Below, in pieces: positions 1-5,519 of a DNA stretch of 6,729 bases. The stretch lies in NCBI GenBank assembly GCA_947643945.1, contig CANRXN010000058.1:1-6729 (forward strand). Reading direction: 5' to 3'. The position numbers were made by a program, and so were the translations under genes. The stretch is from an uncultured Clostridium sp. (GTDB lineage: Bacteria; Bacillota; Clostridia; TANB77; CAG-508). The notes beneath the pieces are model-generated. The model was given only the letters and a program-made list of their open reading frames with translations. It searched no databases and was not told where the DNA came from. Each line of letters begins with the position of its first letter. Positions within the stretch are counted from its first letter, which is position 1.

Positions 1-301
1 TAGAATGAACTTGGGCATAATATAATAGCATTTTGTTTTGTGCATAATAACCATAAATAAATTGAATGCCAATGTTTAATTCCTCCCCTTCTTCCAATGT
101 TACTCTTACATCAACAATTCCAAAGTTTTCTTCTGCTGGCAAATTTTTGGATCTGGTTTCTAAATATGGATTTAGTTTTATCTTTTTAATTTCTATTTCT
201 AAAAACGCCTCAATAAAATCTTGTATGATATCCAAATTTTCTTTTGAATTTAAAACTTTTCTTAATACTCGATTACTTTTTGATACAAATTTTCGATTCA
301 T
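1..301 (-). CDS. Rpn/PD-(D/E)XK nuclease family protein (putative transposase), 5' part only
   Basis: An open minus-strand frame starts at ATG 301 and runs off the left edge, giving the first 100 residues. It begins MNRKFVSKSNRVLRKVL, continues with DIIQDFIEAFLEIEI and NPYLETRSK, and then has GIVDVRVTLEEGEELNIGIQ. This order (helical start, then an acidic strand of the form D-x-R-V followed by an E/N-I-x-I-Q strand) is the N-terminal pattern of the PD-(D/E)XK family annotated as Rpn recombination-promoting nuclease or putative transposase, which act as DNA endonucleases in known members. The aspartate in IVDVRV and the glutamine in IGIQF would be active-site positions; this is inferred from family resemblance. 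The plus-strand frame over the same bases is a shadow. The gene has its own promoter but an unusually distant ribosome binding site. The C-terminal half lies outside the window, so intactness cannot be judged. Confidence 0.75.
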   Translation of the reverse strand, partial: MNRKFVSKSNRVLRKVLNSKENLDIIQDFIEAFLEIEIKKIKLNPYLETRSKNLPAEENFGIVDVRVTLEEGEELNIGIQFIYGYYAQNKMLLYYAQVHS

Positions 302-326
302 ATGTTTTTTAGTGCACTAGTTTCTA

Positions 327-335
327 CCCTCCTTT
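327..335 (-). promoter_or_regulatory. Strong but distant ribosome binding site of the Rpn-family gene
   Basis: On the minus strand AAAGGAGGG lies about 25 nt upstream of the only usable in-frame ATG (301), much further than the usual 5-10 nt. A stop codon (TAG) lies in frame between them, so the gene cannot be extended upstream. A GTG nine bases after the Shine-Dalgarno opens a two-codon reading frame, GTG CAC TAA, that ends just before the ATG. Confidence 0.55.
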
Positions 336-369
336 GTTCCAAATTTTTAAATTATATAATTTAATCAAT

Positions 370-399
370 AGTATAATTACCTTCCTTAGGTTTTGTCAA
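370..399 (-). promoter_or_regulatory. Sigma-A promoter of the Rpn-family gene
   Basis: On the minus strand a consensus TTGACA (394-399) is followed after 18 nt by TATACT (370-375). Transcription would start near 362, giving a leader of about 60 nt that contains the Shine-Dalgarno. The promoter lies downstream of the response regulator terminator, so this gene is probably transcribed independently. Confidence 0.7.
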
Positions 400-453
400 T
401 AGCTTTTTACTAATTTTCTCTACTTTTCATCGCATTATTCGACAAAATTCGGC

Positions 454-494
454 AAATAAAAAACAAATGAATTGATTTTAATCAAATTCACTTG
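454..494 (-). terminator. Rho-independent terminator of the response regulator gene
   Basis: Read on the minus strand, CAAGTGAATTTGAT and ATCAATTCATTTG pair over about 13 bp with one bulged T, one G-T wobble and a four-base loop, followed by TTTTTTATTT. The stem is AT-rich and therefore weak, but it sits 17 nt after the stop codon with the expected U-tract. The plus-strand flank also has a few T residues but no plus-strand gene precedes it. Confidence 0.6.
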
Positions 495-511
495 CTTATT
501 TTTACTTGTTT

Positions 512-1255
512 TTAGCTATTAGCAATATAATAGCCAACGCCTCTTTTGGTGATTAATATTTTGGGAATAGAGGTATCCTTTTCTATTTTTTCTCTAATTC
601 TTCTAACGGTTACATCAACTGTTCTTATATCACCAAAATATTCATAGCCCCAAACTTTTTCAAGTAACGTTTCTCTGGTTACTACTTGTTCTGGTTGAGA
701 AGCTAAGAATTTTAATACTTCAAATTCTCGTAAGGTTAAGTCTATTATTTCTCCTCTTACTTTTACTTCAAACTTGTCTAAGTCTAATTCTAAATCTCCT
801 ACTACAATTTTAGATTCTTTCTTTTTATCCTCTTTTACTGTTTCGGTTGTTTTGTTATCTGTTACTACTTCATATTTTCTTACATTCGCTTTTACTCTTG
901 CTGCTAATTCTCTTATGCTAAATGGCTTGGTAATGTAGTCATCAGCACCTAATTCTAACCCAACTATTGTGTCAATTTCTTCTGCTTTGGCAGTTAACAT
1001 GATAATTGGTACATTTAAAGAGTTTTTAATTCTTTTACATACAGATAATCCGTCTAGTTTAGGAAGCATGATGTCTAACAAAATTAAATCTGGCTTTTGC
1101 TCAATTGCTGTATTTACACCGCTTATTCCATCTCCTGCTTCGATAATTCGATATCCTTCTCTTTCTAAATTATATTTTAATAAATCTCTTATAGATGGCT
1201 CGTCATCCACCACTAATATTGTTTTTAATTCTTTTTCTATGATTTCTTCTTCCAC
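512..1255 (-). CDS. OmpR/PhoB-family response regulator (PhoP/WalR-like)
   Basis: This is a 247-residue two-domain transcription regulator. Residues 10-130 form a receiver domain: acidic pocket D17-D18, phosphoacceptor D61 in LLDIMLP, T88 in MLTAK and K110 in TKPF. Residues about 150-247 form a winged-helix DNA-binding domain with LTLREFEVLKFL, VWGYEYFGDIRTVDVTV as the recognition-helix region, and the terminal wing ITKRGVGYYI. A charged, lysine/glutamate-rich linker of about 25 residues joins them. In this family a sensor histidine kinase phosphorylates the aspartate and the protein then binds promoter repeats. The start is GTG at 1255, preceded after 7 nt by AAAGGCGG; no ATG precedes the conserved core. 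No histidine kinase gene is adjacent on either side, so the partner and regulon cannot be told from this window. The reading frame is intact and contains no in-frame CGG codon. Confidence 0.93.
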   Translation of the reverse strand: MEEEIIEKELKTILVVDDEPSIRDLLKYNLEREGYRIIEAGDGISGVNTAIEQKPDLILLDIMLPKLDGLSVCKRIKNSLNVPIIMLTAKAEEIDTIVGLELGADDYITKPFSIRELAARVKANVRKYEVVTDNKTTETVKEDKKKESKIVVGDLELDLDKFEVKVRGEIIDLTLREFEVLKFLASQPEQVVTRETLLEKVWGYEYFGDIRTVDVTVRRIREKIEKDTSIPKILITKRGVGYYIANS

Positions 1256-1298
1256 AAAAATTCCGCCTTTCTCCCTTTAGCTTTATTTTTATAGTTTA

Positions 1299-1327
1299 TT
1301 TATATCACAATTGAAATAATTATACAA
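1299..1327 (-). promoter_or_regulatory. Probable promoter of the response regulator gene
   Basis: Between the mnmA stop and the regulator start the minus strand has TTGTAT (1322-1327), a 17-nt spacer and TATAAA (1299-1304). The -35 is imperfect and the -10 matches at five of six bases. No clear terminator follows mnmA, so read-through from the upstream operon is also possible. Confidence 0.45.
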
Positions 1328-1334
1328 GTTTTTT

Positions 1335-2406
1335 TCATAAAATTTTTCCGCCACCTAGAACAATTCCATCATTGTCGTAAAAAACAATCGATTGTCCGGG
1401 GGGTTATTGCTCTTTGTTCTTCTTCAAATACTACTTTTGTTTTATCTGCTTCTTGACTTACAATGCAATCTGCTTCTTTTGCTCGGTACCTAATTTTAGC
1501 TTTACATTGGATTTCCTTTTGAGATTCGTGTGGTACCATCCAATTTACGTCTTTTGCATATAATTGTTTATGATATAAATCCTTTTTTACTCCCACAACT
1601 ACTTCGTTTCTTTCCTGATTTAAAGCTAACACATATAAAGGTTCTTGATAAGAAATTCCTAATCCCTTTCTTTGCCCAACAGTATAATTGGTAAGCCCTT
1701 GGTGCTTTCCTACTATTTTTCCACTTTTTAATACGATATTTCCTGCTTTATTTTTATGGTTTCCATATTGTTTTAAAAATTCTTGGTAATTATCATTAGG
1801 AATAAAACAAATCTCTTGGCTATCTTTTTTACTTGCTACTTCTAGGTTATTTTGTTTGGCAATTTTTCTTATTTCTTCTTTTTGGTGACAATCTTGTAAA
1901 GGAAAAAGAATATGTTCTACTATTTCTTTAGAAATGGTATACAAAAAGTAAGTTTGATCCTTTTTTTCCTCTTTTGATTTTTTTAGAACATATTGATTAT
2001 ACTTTTTAGAAAATTCAACCCCTGCATAATGACCAGTTGCTATATAGTCACATTGTAGCTGTTTTGCCTTTTCATAAAAAGCTCCAAATTTCAAATAGCG
2101 ATTACATTCCACGCATGGATTTGGCGTTCTAGCTTGTTTATATTCTGTCACAAAATAATCAACTACCTTTTCTTTAAATTCTTGTTTACAATTTATCGTA
2201 TAGTGTGGAATTTCTAATCTATCGCAAACCCTCTTAGCATCATAAATAGCATCATTTCCACAGCAAGAACTCTCCTCTTGGTTTTCTTGTGGTTCCCACA
2301 ATCTCATAGTACAGCCAATTACATCATATCCTTGCTGTTTTAAAAGAATAGCCGATACGGAACTATCTACGCCTCCACTCATTCCTAGCAAAACCTTTTT
2401 CTTCAT
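1335..2406 (-). CDS. mnmA: tRNA-specific 2-thiouridylase MnmA, read through a +1 shift at CGG
   Basis: MnmA adenylates U34 of tRNA-Lys, -Glu and -Gln and replaces its 2-oxygen with sulfur from a persulfide relay. Visible here are the PP-loop ATP site GMSGGVDSSV (residues 8-17), the first catalytic cysteine in NPCVECN (C98), GHYA (125-128), KDQTYFL (149-155), and the second catalytic cysteine in SQEICFIP (C200). The start ATG at 2406 has AGAGGA seven bases upstream. The unshifted frame reaches QRAITP (331-336), then reads CGG at 1396-1398 and nine unrelated residues to a stop at 1369. Skipping one base gives GQSIVFYDNDG and then VLGGGKIL with a stop at 1335-1337. That is the normal MnmA C-terminus and gives 356 residues, typical for the family. 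The gene lies 24 nt after the shifted TSCPD stop, in the aspS operon. Confidence 0.93.
1396..1398 (-). other. In-frame CGG codon acting as +1 frameshift site in mnmA
   Basis: The unshifted codons are ACC CCC CGG ACA. Omitting the C at 1398 gives ACC CCC GGA CAA TCG ATT, which encodes T-P-G-Q-S-I, the conserved start of the MnmA C-terminal strand. The shift follows codon 336. It lies at the end of a six-C run, so at this one site alone a homopolymer miscount could also explain it. Confidence 0.8.
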
Positions 2407-2413
2407 TTTCTAT

Positions 2414-2419
2414 TCCTCT
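2414..2419 (-). promoter_or_regulatory. Ribosome binding site of mnmA
   Basis: AGAGGA on the minus strand lies seven bases before the mnmA ATG. It sits in the 24-nt gap left when the TSCPD gene ends at 2431 by the +1 reading. In the unshifted reading it would lie inside that gene's tail. The surrounding GGAATAGAAAAT occurs twice here, once over this site and once 26 nt upstream. Confidence 0.6.
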
Positions 2420-2430
2420 TTCATGTCCTA

Positions 2431-2692
2431 CTAATTTTCTATTCCGCTTTTTTGCTTCTTCTAAAGCAATTGCTAGTTGATCTGGGCAAGAAGTTCCTCG
2501 AACTCCACAAGGAATTCCTTTTATCCTTTCAATTGCCTCATCAATTTTCATCCCTTGAATCAAATTGGAAACACCAACCGTATTTCCCGCACAACCTCCA
2601 ACGATTGTGACTTTTTTTATGATATCACCTTCTAATTCTATTATCATTTCTTGTGAACATACCTTACTACTTGGCTTATATCTATATTCCAT
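2431..2692 (-). CDS. Small four-cysteine TSCPD-domain protein, ending after a +1 shift at CGG
   Basis: The ATG at 2692 is preceded by AAGGAGG at seven bases; a longer upstream frame would run through the inverted repeat and is not credible. The product begins MEYRYKPSSKVCS and has cysteines at 12, 34 (VGGCAGN), 62 (GIPCGVRG) and 69 (TSCPDQL). This is the layout of the small TSCPD family (about 80 residues), whose domain also occurs at the end of B12-dependent ribonucleotide reductases; the role of the stand-alone form is not established. The four cysteines suggest metal or Fe-S binding (inference). Unshifted, the frame continues 27 more highly charged residues and overlaps mnmA by 44 nt. With a +1 shift at CGG (codon 83) it ends in G-I-E-N and a TAG at 2431-2433, giving 86 residues and a clean gap before mnmA. 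Confidence 0.85.
2444..2446 (-). other. In-frame CGG codon, proposed +1 frameshift site in the TSCPD gene
   Basis: The unshifted codons are GCA AAA AAG CGG AAT AGA. Omitting the C at 2446 gives AAG GGA ATA GAA AAT TAG, so the protein ends within five codons at the family's usual length. Support comes from family length and removal of the mnmA overlap, not from restored conserved sequence, so this is the weakest of the five sites. The C sits between G residues, so it is not a homopolymer extension. Confidence 0.6.
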
Positions 2693-2699
2693 TCTTCTT

Positions 2700-2706
2700 C
2701 CTCCTT
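2700..2706 (-). promoter_or_regulatory. Ribosome binding site that fixes the TSCPD gene start
   Basis: AAGGAGG on the minus strand lies seven bases before the ATG at 2692. It follows the end of the perfect inverted repeat by only four bases, so a hairpin there would sit directly beside the ribosome landing site. Confidence 0.75.
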
Positions 2707-2710
2707 CTTT

Positions 2711-2783
2711 TGTGCAATTGGGGACGGTTCTTTTTTCACATTGGTACAGGTAATGTGAAAAAAGAACCGTCCCCAATTGCACA
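2711..2783. repeat. Perfect 32-bp inverted repeat with 9-nt loop between aspS and the TSCPD gene
   Basis: The arms 2711-2742 and 2752-2783 are exact reverse complements; the loop is ggtacaggt. The arm begins TGTGCAATTGGGGACGG and continues with a T-run and CACATT. The element starts one base after the aspS stop codon and ends four bases before the next gene's Shine-Dalgarno. The GGGGACGGTTCTTTT core resembles GGGGACGTTCCTTTT in the hairpin near 6464-6507. Similar GGGGACGGTTC palindromes recur in clostridial genomes, as I recall, so a REP-like or miniature mobile repeat is likely (inference). There is no long U-tract after the stem on the minus strand, so it is not a classic terminator, although such a strong hairpin could attenuate the operon or protect the aspS 3' end. 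Confidence 0.9.
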
Positions 2784-2784
2784 T

Positions 2785-4526
2785 CTATTTTAATTTGATA
2801 TGTACATCGTCTAATTGTTGTTTCGCTACAACAGACGGTGCACGCATAAGCAAGTCTCTTGCTTTTTTATTTTTTGGAAATGCTATGATTTCTCTAATAT
2901 TTTGTGAATTTGCAATTAGCATAATCATTCTGTCTACTCCTGGTGCTGCTCCTGCATGTGGTGGTGTTCCGTATTGGAAGGCATTGTATAATGCACCAAA
3001 TCTATTTTTTACGTCTTCTTCCGTGTAGCCTGCTATTTGGAAGGCTTTTACCATGGTTTCTGGATTGTGATTTCTAACCGCTCCTGATGCCATTTCATAA
3101 CCATTACATACTAAGTCATATTGATATGCTAAAATGTCTAATGGATCTTTGGTTTGCAATGCTTCTAATCCACCTTGTGGCATAGAAAATGGATTATGGC
3201 TAAAATCAATGCTTCCATCGTCTGCTAATTCATACATTGGAAAGTCTACTATAAAACAGAATTTATAAACGTTTTTTTCAATTAGGTCTAGTCTGTTTCC
3301 TAGTTCGATTCTTACCAATCCTGCTATTTTTTGAGCTTTTTCAAATTCGTCTGCAATAAAGAATATGGCAGAATTTTTTTGTACTTTGTATTCGTTTTCT
3401 AGTTGTTTTTTGATATCTTCTGTTATGAATTTGGCAATTCCGCCTGTTACTTCTCCTGTTTCTTCAAATTTTACCCACGCTAGTCCTTTTGCTCCTACTT
3501 CTTCGGTGGTTGCAAATTCTCCCATTTTGTCAAAAAACTTTCTTCCGTTATTTGCTCCATTTGGCACAACGATGGCTTTTATGGTTTTTCCTTTAAAGGC
3601 ATTAAAATCACTATTTTGGAATACTTTAGTTACATCTTGAATAATAAGTGGATTTCTTAAGTCTGGTTTGTCAATTCCGTATTTTTCCATGGCTTCTTTG
3701 TATGGAATTCTTACAAATGGTCCATCGTCTACTTGCCAGTTTGTGAATTTTTTAAAGGTATATGGCACTACTTCTTCGATTACTTGGAAGACATCTTCTT
3801 GTGTGGCAAAACTCATTTCAAAATCTAACTGATAAAATTCTCCAGGTGCTCTATCAGCTCTTGGATCTTCGTCACGAAAACATGGCGCAATTTGATAGTA
3901 TTTATTAAATCCTGCTACCATTAGTAATTGCTTGAATTGTTGTGGGGCTTGTGGCAAAGCGTAAAATTCTCCAGGGTTTATTCTACTTGGTACTAAGTAG
4001 TCTCTTGCTCCTTCTGGTGAAGAGTTTGCTAAGATTGGAGTTTGAATTTCGGTAAATCCTAATTCGTCCATTTTGTCTCTTAAGGTTTTTAAGATTTTGG
4101 AACGTAATAAAATATTATTGTGCAAATCTTCGTTTCTTAAGTCTAAAAATCGGTATTCTAGTCTTAAGTCTTCTCTTACTTCTTGGTCATTGTTAATTTC
4201 AAATGGTAGTACGTTTTTACATTTTCCTAATACTTCTAATTCTTTTGCTACAACTTCGATTTCTCCTGTTGGGATTTTTGTGTTTTTGCTACTTCTTTCC
4301 ACAGTTTTTCCGTAAAATGTGGATACAACTTTCGGTGTTTAAGTTTTTTGCTTGTTGTTGCATAGCTTCATCGCTTATGGCTATTTGGGTGATTCCAAAT
4401 TCGTCTCTTAAGTCAATAAATAGCATGCCTCCTAGGTTTCTAATTTTTTGTATCCACCCGGGCTAGTTCTACTTCTTCTCCTACGTTTTTTAGGTTTAAT
4501 TCTCCACAGTTTTTGGTTCTATACAT
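2785..4526 (-). CDS. aspS: Aspartyl-tRNA synthetase, read through two +1 shifts at CGG
   Basis: AspRS is the class II enzyme that charges tRNA-Asp. The real start is ATG 4526, with GGAGG nine bases upstream and a promoter behind it; the long uninterrupted frame beginning at GTG 4302 is only residues 75-579. The N-terminal OB-fold anticodon-binding domain lies in two other frames: residues 1-22 (MYRTKNCGELN...), then 23-71 (GWIQKIRNLGG, FIDLRDEFGITQ). With both shifts made the protein is 579 residues, near the usual bacterial length. The catalytic core shows EIQTPILANSSPEGARDY, motif 2 FRDEDPRADRAPGEFYQLD (from residue 216), a bacterial insertion domain (about 280-420) and motif 3 GAAPGVDR (to residue 532). 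Without shifting, translation stops at codon 30. AspRS is normally single-copy and essential, so decay is unlikely. It is first in an operon with the TSCPD gene and mnmA, all connected with RNA or sulfur chemistry except possibly the TSCPD gene. Confidence 0.95.
4310..4312 (-). other. In-frame CGG codon, second +1 frameshift site in aspS
   Basis: In the frame set by the first shift the codons are CAC ATT TTA CGG AAA AAC, then a stop seven codons after the CGG begins. Omitting the C at 4312 gives TTA GGA AAA ACT GTG GAA AGA, encoding L-G-K-T-V-E-R. This joins TESCIHIL to GKTVERSSKN without gap, with the spacing expected for the AspRS OB fold. The local sequence TTTTACGGAAAA has no C-run, so a homopolymer miscount does not explain it. 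Confidence 0.8.
4458..4460 (-). other. In-frame CGG codon, first +1 frameshift site in aspS
   Basis: The unshifted codons are CTA GCC CGG GTG GAT, reaching TAG at codon 30. Omitting the C at 4460 gives CTA GCC GGG TGG ATA CAA, encoding L-A-G-W-I-Q, the highly conserved start of the AspRS anticodon-binding domain. The shift follows codon 22. Confidence 0.85.
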
Positions 4527-4535
4527 ATTTAGTTT

Positions 4536-4540
4536 CCTCC
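4536..4540 (-). promoter_or_regulatory. Ribosome binding site that fixes the aspS start
   Basis: GGAGG on the minus strand, continuing as GGAGGAAAC, lies nine bases before ATG 4526. No comparable site precedes the GTG at 4302, which shows that the gene begins upstream of both shift sites. Confidence 0.8.
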
Positions 4541-4560
4541 ATTTGTTTTTTGCTTGCTTT

Positions 4561-4589
4561 ATCATACCACAATTTTGGCTAGTTTTCAA
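4561..4589 (-). promoter_or_regulatory. Sigma-A promoter of the aspS operon
   Basis: TTGAAA (4584-4589), a 17-nt spacer and TATGAT (4561-4566) on the minus strand each match the consensus at five of six bases. Transcription would start about 30 nt before the aspS ATG, too short a leader for a T-box, and none is seen. Confidence 0.75.
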
Positions 4590-4596
4590 TGATATT

Positions 4597-4629
4597 TTAA
4601 AAAAACAAGCTAGGCTCTTTTAGCTTGTT
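4597..4629 (-). terminator. Rho-independent terminator of the tail-collar protein gene
   Basis: On the minus strand AACAAGCTA and TAGCTTGTT form a perfect 9-bp stem with an 8-nt loop, followed by seven T residues. The stop codon of the gene lies inside the left arm. It separates this gene from the aspS promoter, which starts 8 nt further on. Confidence 0.85.
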
Positions 4630-5363
4630 CTTTTCCACATATAGGTTACAATATATGGTTGGATGTTGTTGTGATTTCCATTCCCACCTACATTAATTGA
4701 ATAATCCTTGTAATTTGTAGAATTCCCATAAACTGTTGCTCCATTTGCAAAGGCAATTCCTCCTCCGTTGCTTTTCCATGCCAAAACACTATAAGCACTA
4801 TTATTATGATTATGGCTTGGCATTTCTGCTATTGTTAATCTATGTGTATATTCTCCTCCTGTTGCTCCTGCATTAAATAGCTTAGCCGTATTGTTACTGT
4901 CTGTTCCTGTTCCATTACCTATTAATGTTCTTCCTTGTCCATAACTTTCCCAAGTTCCTCCTAAGTAATCGCCTGGATTAGTTGAATTAGTTGATATATA
5001 AATACTTCCTACTGGAAAAGCTTCTAGCTTAACTTCTTCTTTTATTCCTTTTATCATTTCTTCTACTATGTCTTTCACATCTTCATAACTAGGATATCCA
5101 TCTTTGTCTGCAATTTTTTTATAAGTATTTTCTAAGTCTGTTTCATTTACAGCATAATTTTCTGTAATCTGTGCTATTTGCTTCTTTTGATTGGTTAATT
5201 TATTCATAATTCCAACATTAACTAATAATAAGATGGTAATCATAAATAAGCATGTAACTAATACAAATAAAGTAACACTTCCTTTTTGTCCTTTTATTTT
5301 ATTTCGTAAATTACCTGTGTGTGTGTGTACTCTCCCAAGGGTTTTAGCTTCTTCTATTTTCAT
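4620..5363 (-). CDS. Membrane-anchored protein with phage tail-collar/baseplate-like C-terminal domain
   Basis: The 247-residue product starts at ATG 5363 with GAAGGA seven bases upstream. Residues 1-28 are basic and end in KGQKG. Residues 29-52 (GSVTLFVLVTCLFMITILLLVN) form one hydrophobic segment of the type seen in pilin-like or Tad-like N-termini and in many clostridial surface proteins. Residues 54-115 are charged and helical, probably a stalk. Residues 116-247 begin FPVGSIYIS, then DYLGGTWESYGQGRTLIG, GGEYTHRLTIAEMPSHNHN and IQPYIVTYMWKR. These are hallmarks of the phage tail-collar/baseplate gp10-like C-terminal fold, with the histidine-rich SHNHN often found in metal-binding trimers. 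The likely arrangement is membrane anchor, stalk and external trimeric domain (inference). No other phage genes flank it, and it has its own promoter and terminator. A (GT)6 run lies in its 5' coding end. Confidence 0.8.
   Translation of the reverse strand: MKIEEAKTLGRVHTHTGNLRNKIKGQKGSVTLFVLVTCLFMITILLLVNVGIMNKLTNQKKQIAQITENYAVNETDLENTYKKIADKDGYPSYEDVKDIVEEMIKGIKEEVKLEAFPVGSIYISTNSTNPGDYLGGTWESYGQGRTLIGNGTGTDSNNTAKLFNAGATGGEYTHRLTIAEMPSHNHNNSAYSVLAWKSNGGGIAFANGATVYGNSTNYKDYSINVGGNGNHNNIQPYIVTYMWKRTS
5316..5328. repeat. (TG)6 dinucleotide repeat in the 5' coding end of the tail-collar gene
   Basis: Thirteen bases of alternating T and G encode V-H-T-H-T on the minus strand (residues 12-16), before the hydrophobic segment. 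A change of one unit would shift the frame before the membrane segment. Six units is short for phase variation. Confidence 0.8.
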
Positions 5364-5413
5364 ATGTTTTTCCTTCTTTCTTTTGATTATAACTACATTT
5401 TCATACTGTTACT

Positions 5414-5442
5414 ATAATATTATTTTACACTTTTTTTGTCAA
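5414..5442 (-). promoter_or_regulatory. Sigma-A promoter of the tail-collar protein gene
   Basis: Consensus TTGACA (5437-5442), a 17-nt A-rich spacer and TATTAT (5414-5419) on the minus strand. The -35 lies about 18 bp from the proposed -35 of the divergent HD-GYP promoter, so the two could share an operator. Confidence 0.75.
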
Positions 5443-5459
5443 GTTTTGTTACATAAATC

Positions 5460-5488
5460 TTGCAGTTTTTTGTCTTTCATGCTATCAT
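5460..5488 (+). promoter_or_regulatory. Possible promoter of the HD-GYP gene
   Basis: TTGCAG (5460-5465), a 17-nt spacer and TATCAT (5483-5488). The -10 is good and the -35 weak. The transcript would begin near 5495, shortly before AAAGGAG at 5504-5510, which lies nine bases from the ATG at 5520. Confidence 0.45.
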
Positions 5489-5519
5489 AAATGAAGAAAA
5501 AACAAAGGAGAACAATCTT

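Noticed and set aside
66..320. Plus-strand open frame of 84 codons
   Set aside because: It is antisense to the Rpn-family gene, has no ribosome binding site and no recognisable content.
2693..2782. A longer TSCPD reading frame beginning upstream at 2782
   Set aside because: The extra 30 residues are translation of the perfect inverted repeat; the ATG at 2692 has a proper ribosome binding site and starts the conserved sequence.
2785..4302. An N-terminally truncated aspS starting at GTG 4302
   Set aside because: That GTG is valine 75 of the full protein, has no ribosome binding site, and the missing OB-fold domain is encoded directly upstream behind a promoter and Shine-Dalgarno.
4313..4345. 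An alternative position for the second aspS shift, at GAAAG near 4328-4334, giving VVSTFYGK
   Set aside because: The stop codons allow it, but shifting at CGG gives TESCIHIL-GKTVERSS with the spacing expected for AspRS and fits the pattern at the other sites.
4527..4596. T-box or other tRNA-sensing leader upstream of aspS
   Set aside because: The space between promoter and start is only about 30 nt and holds no hairpin or T-box sequence.
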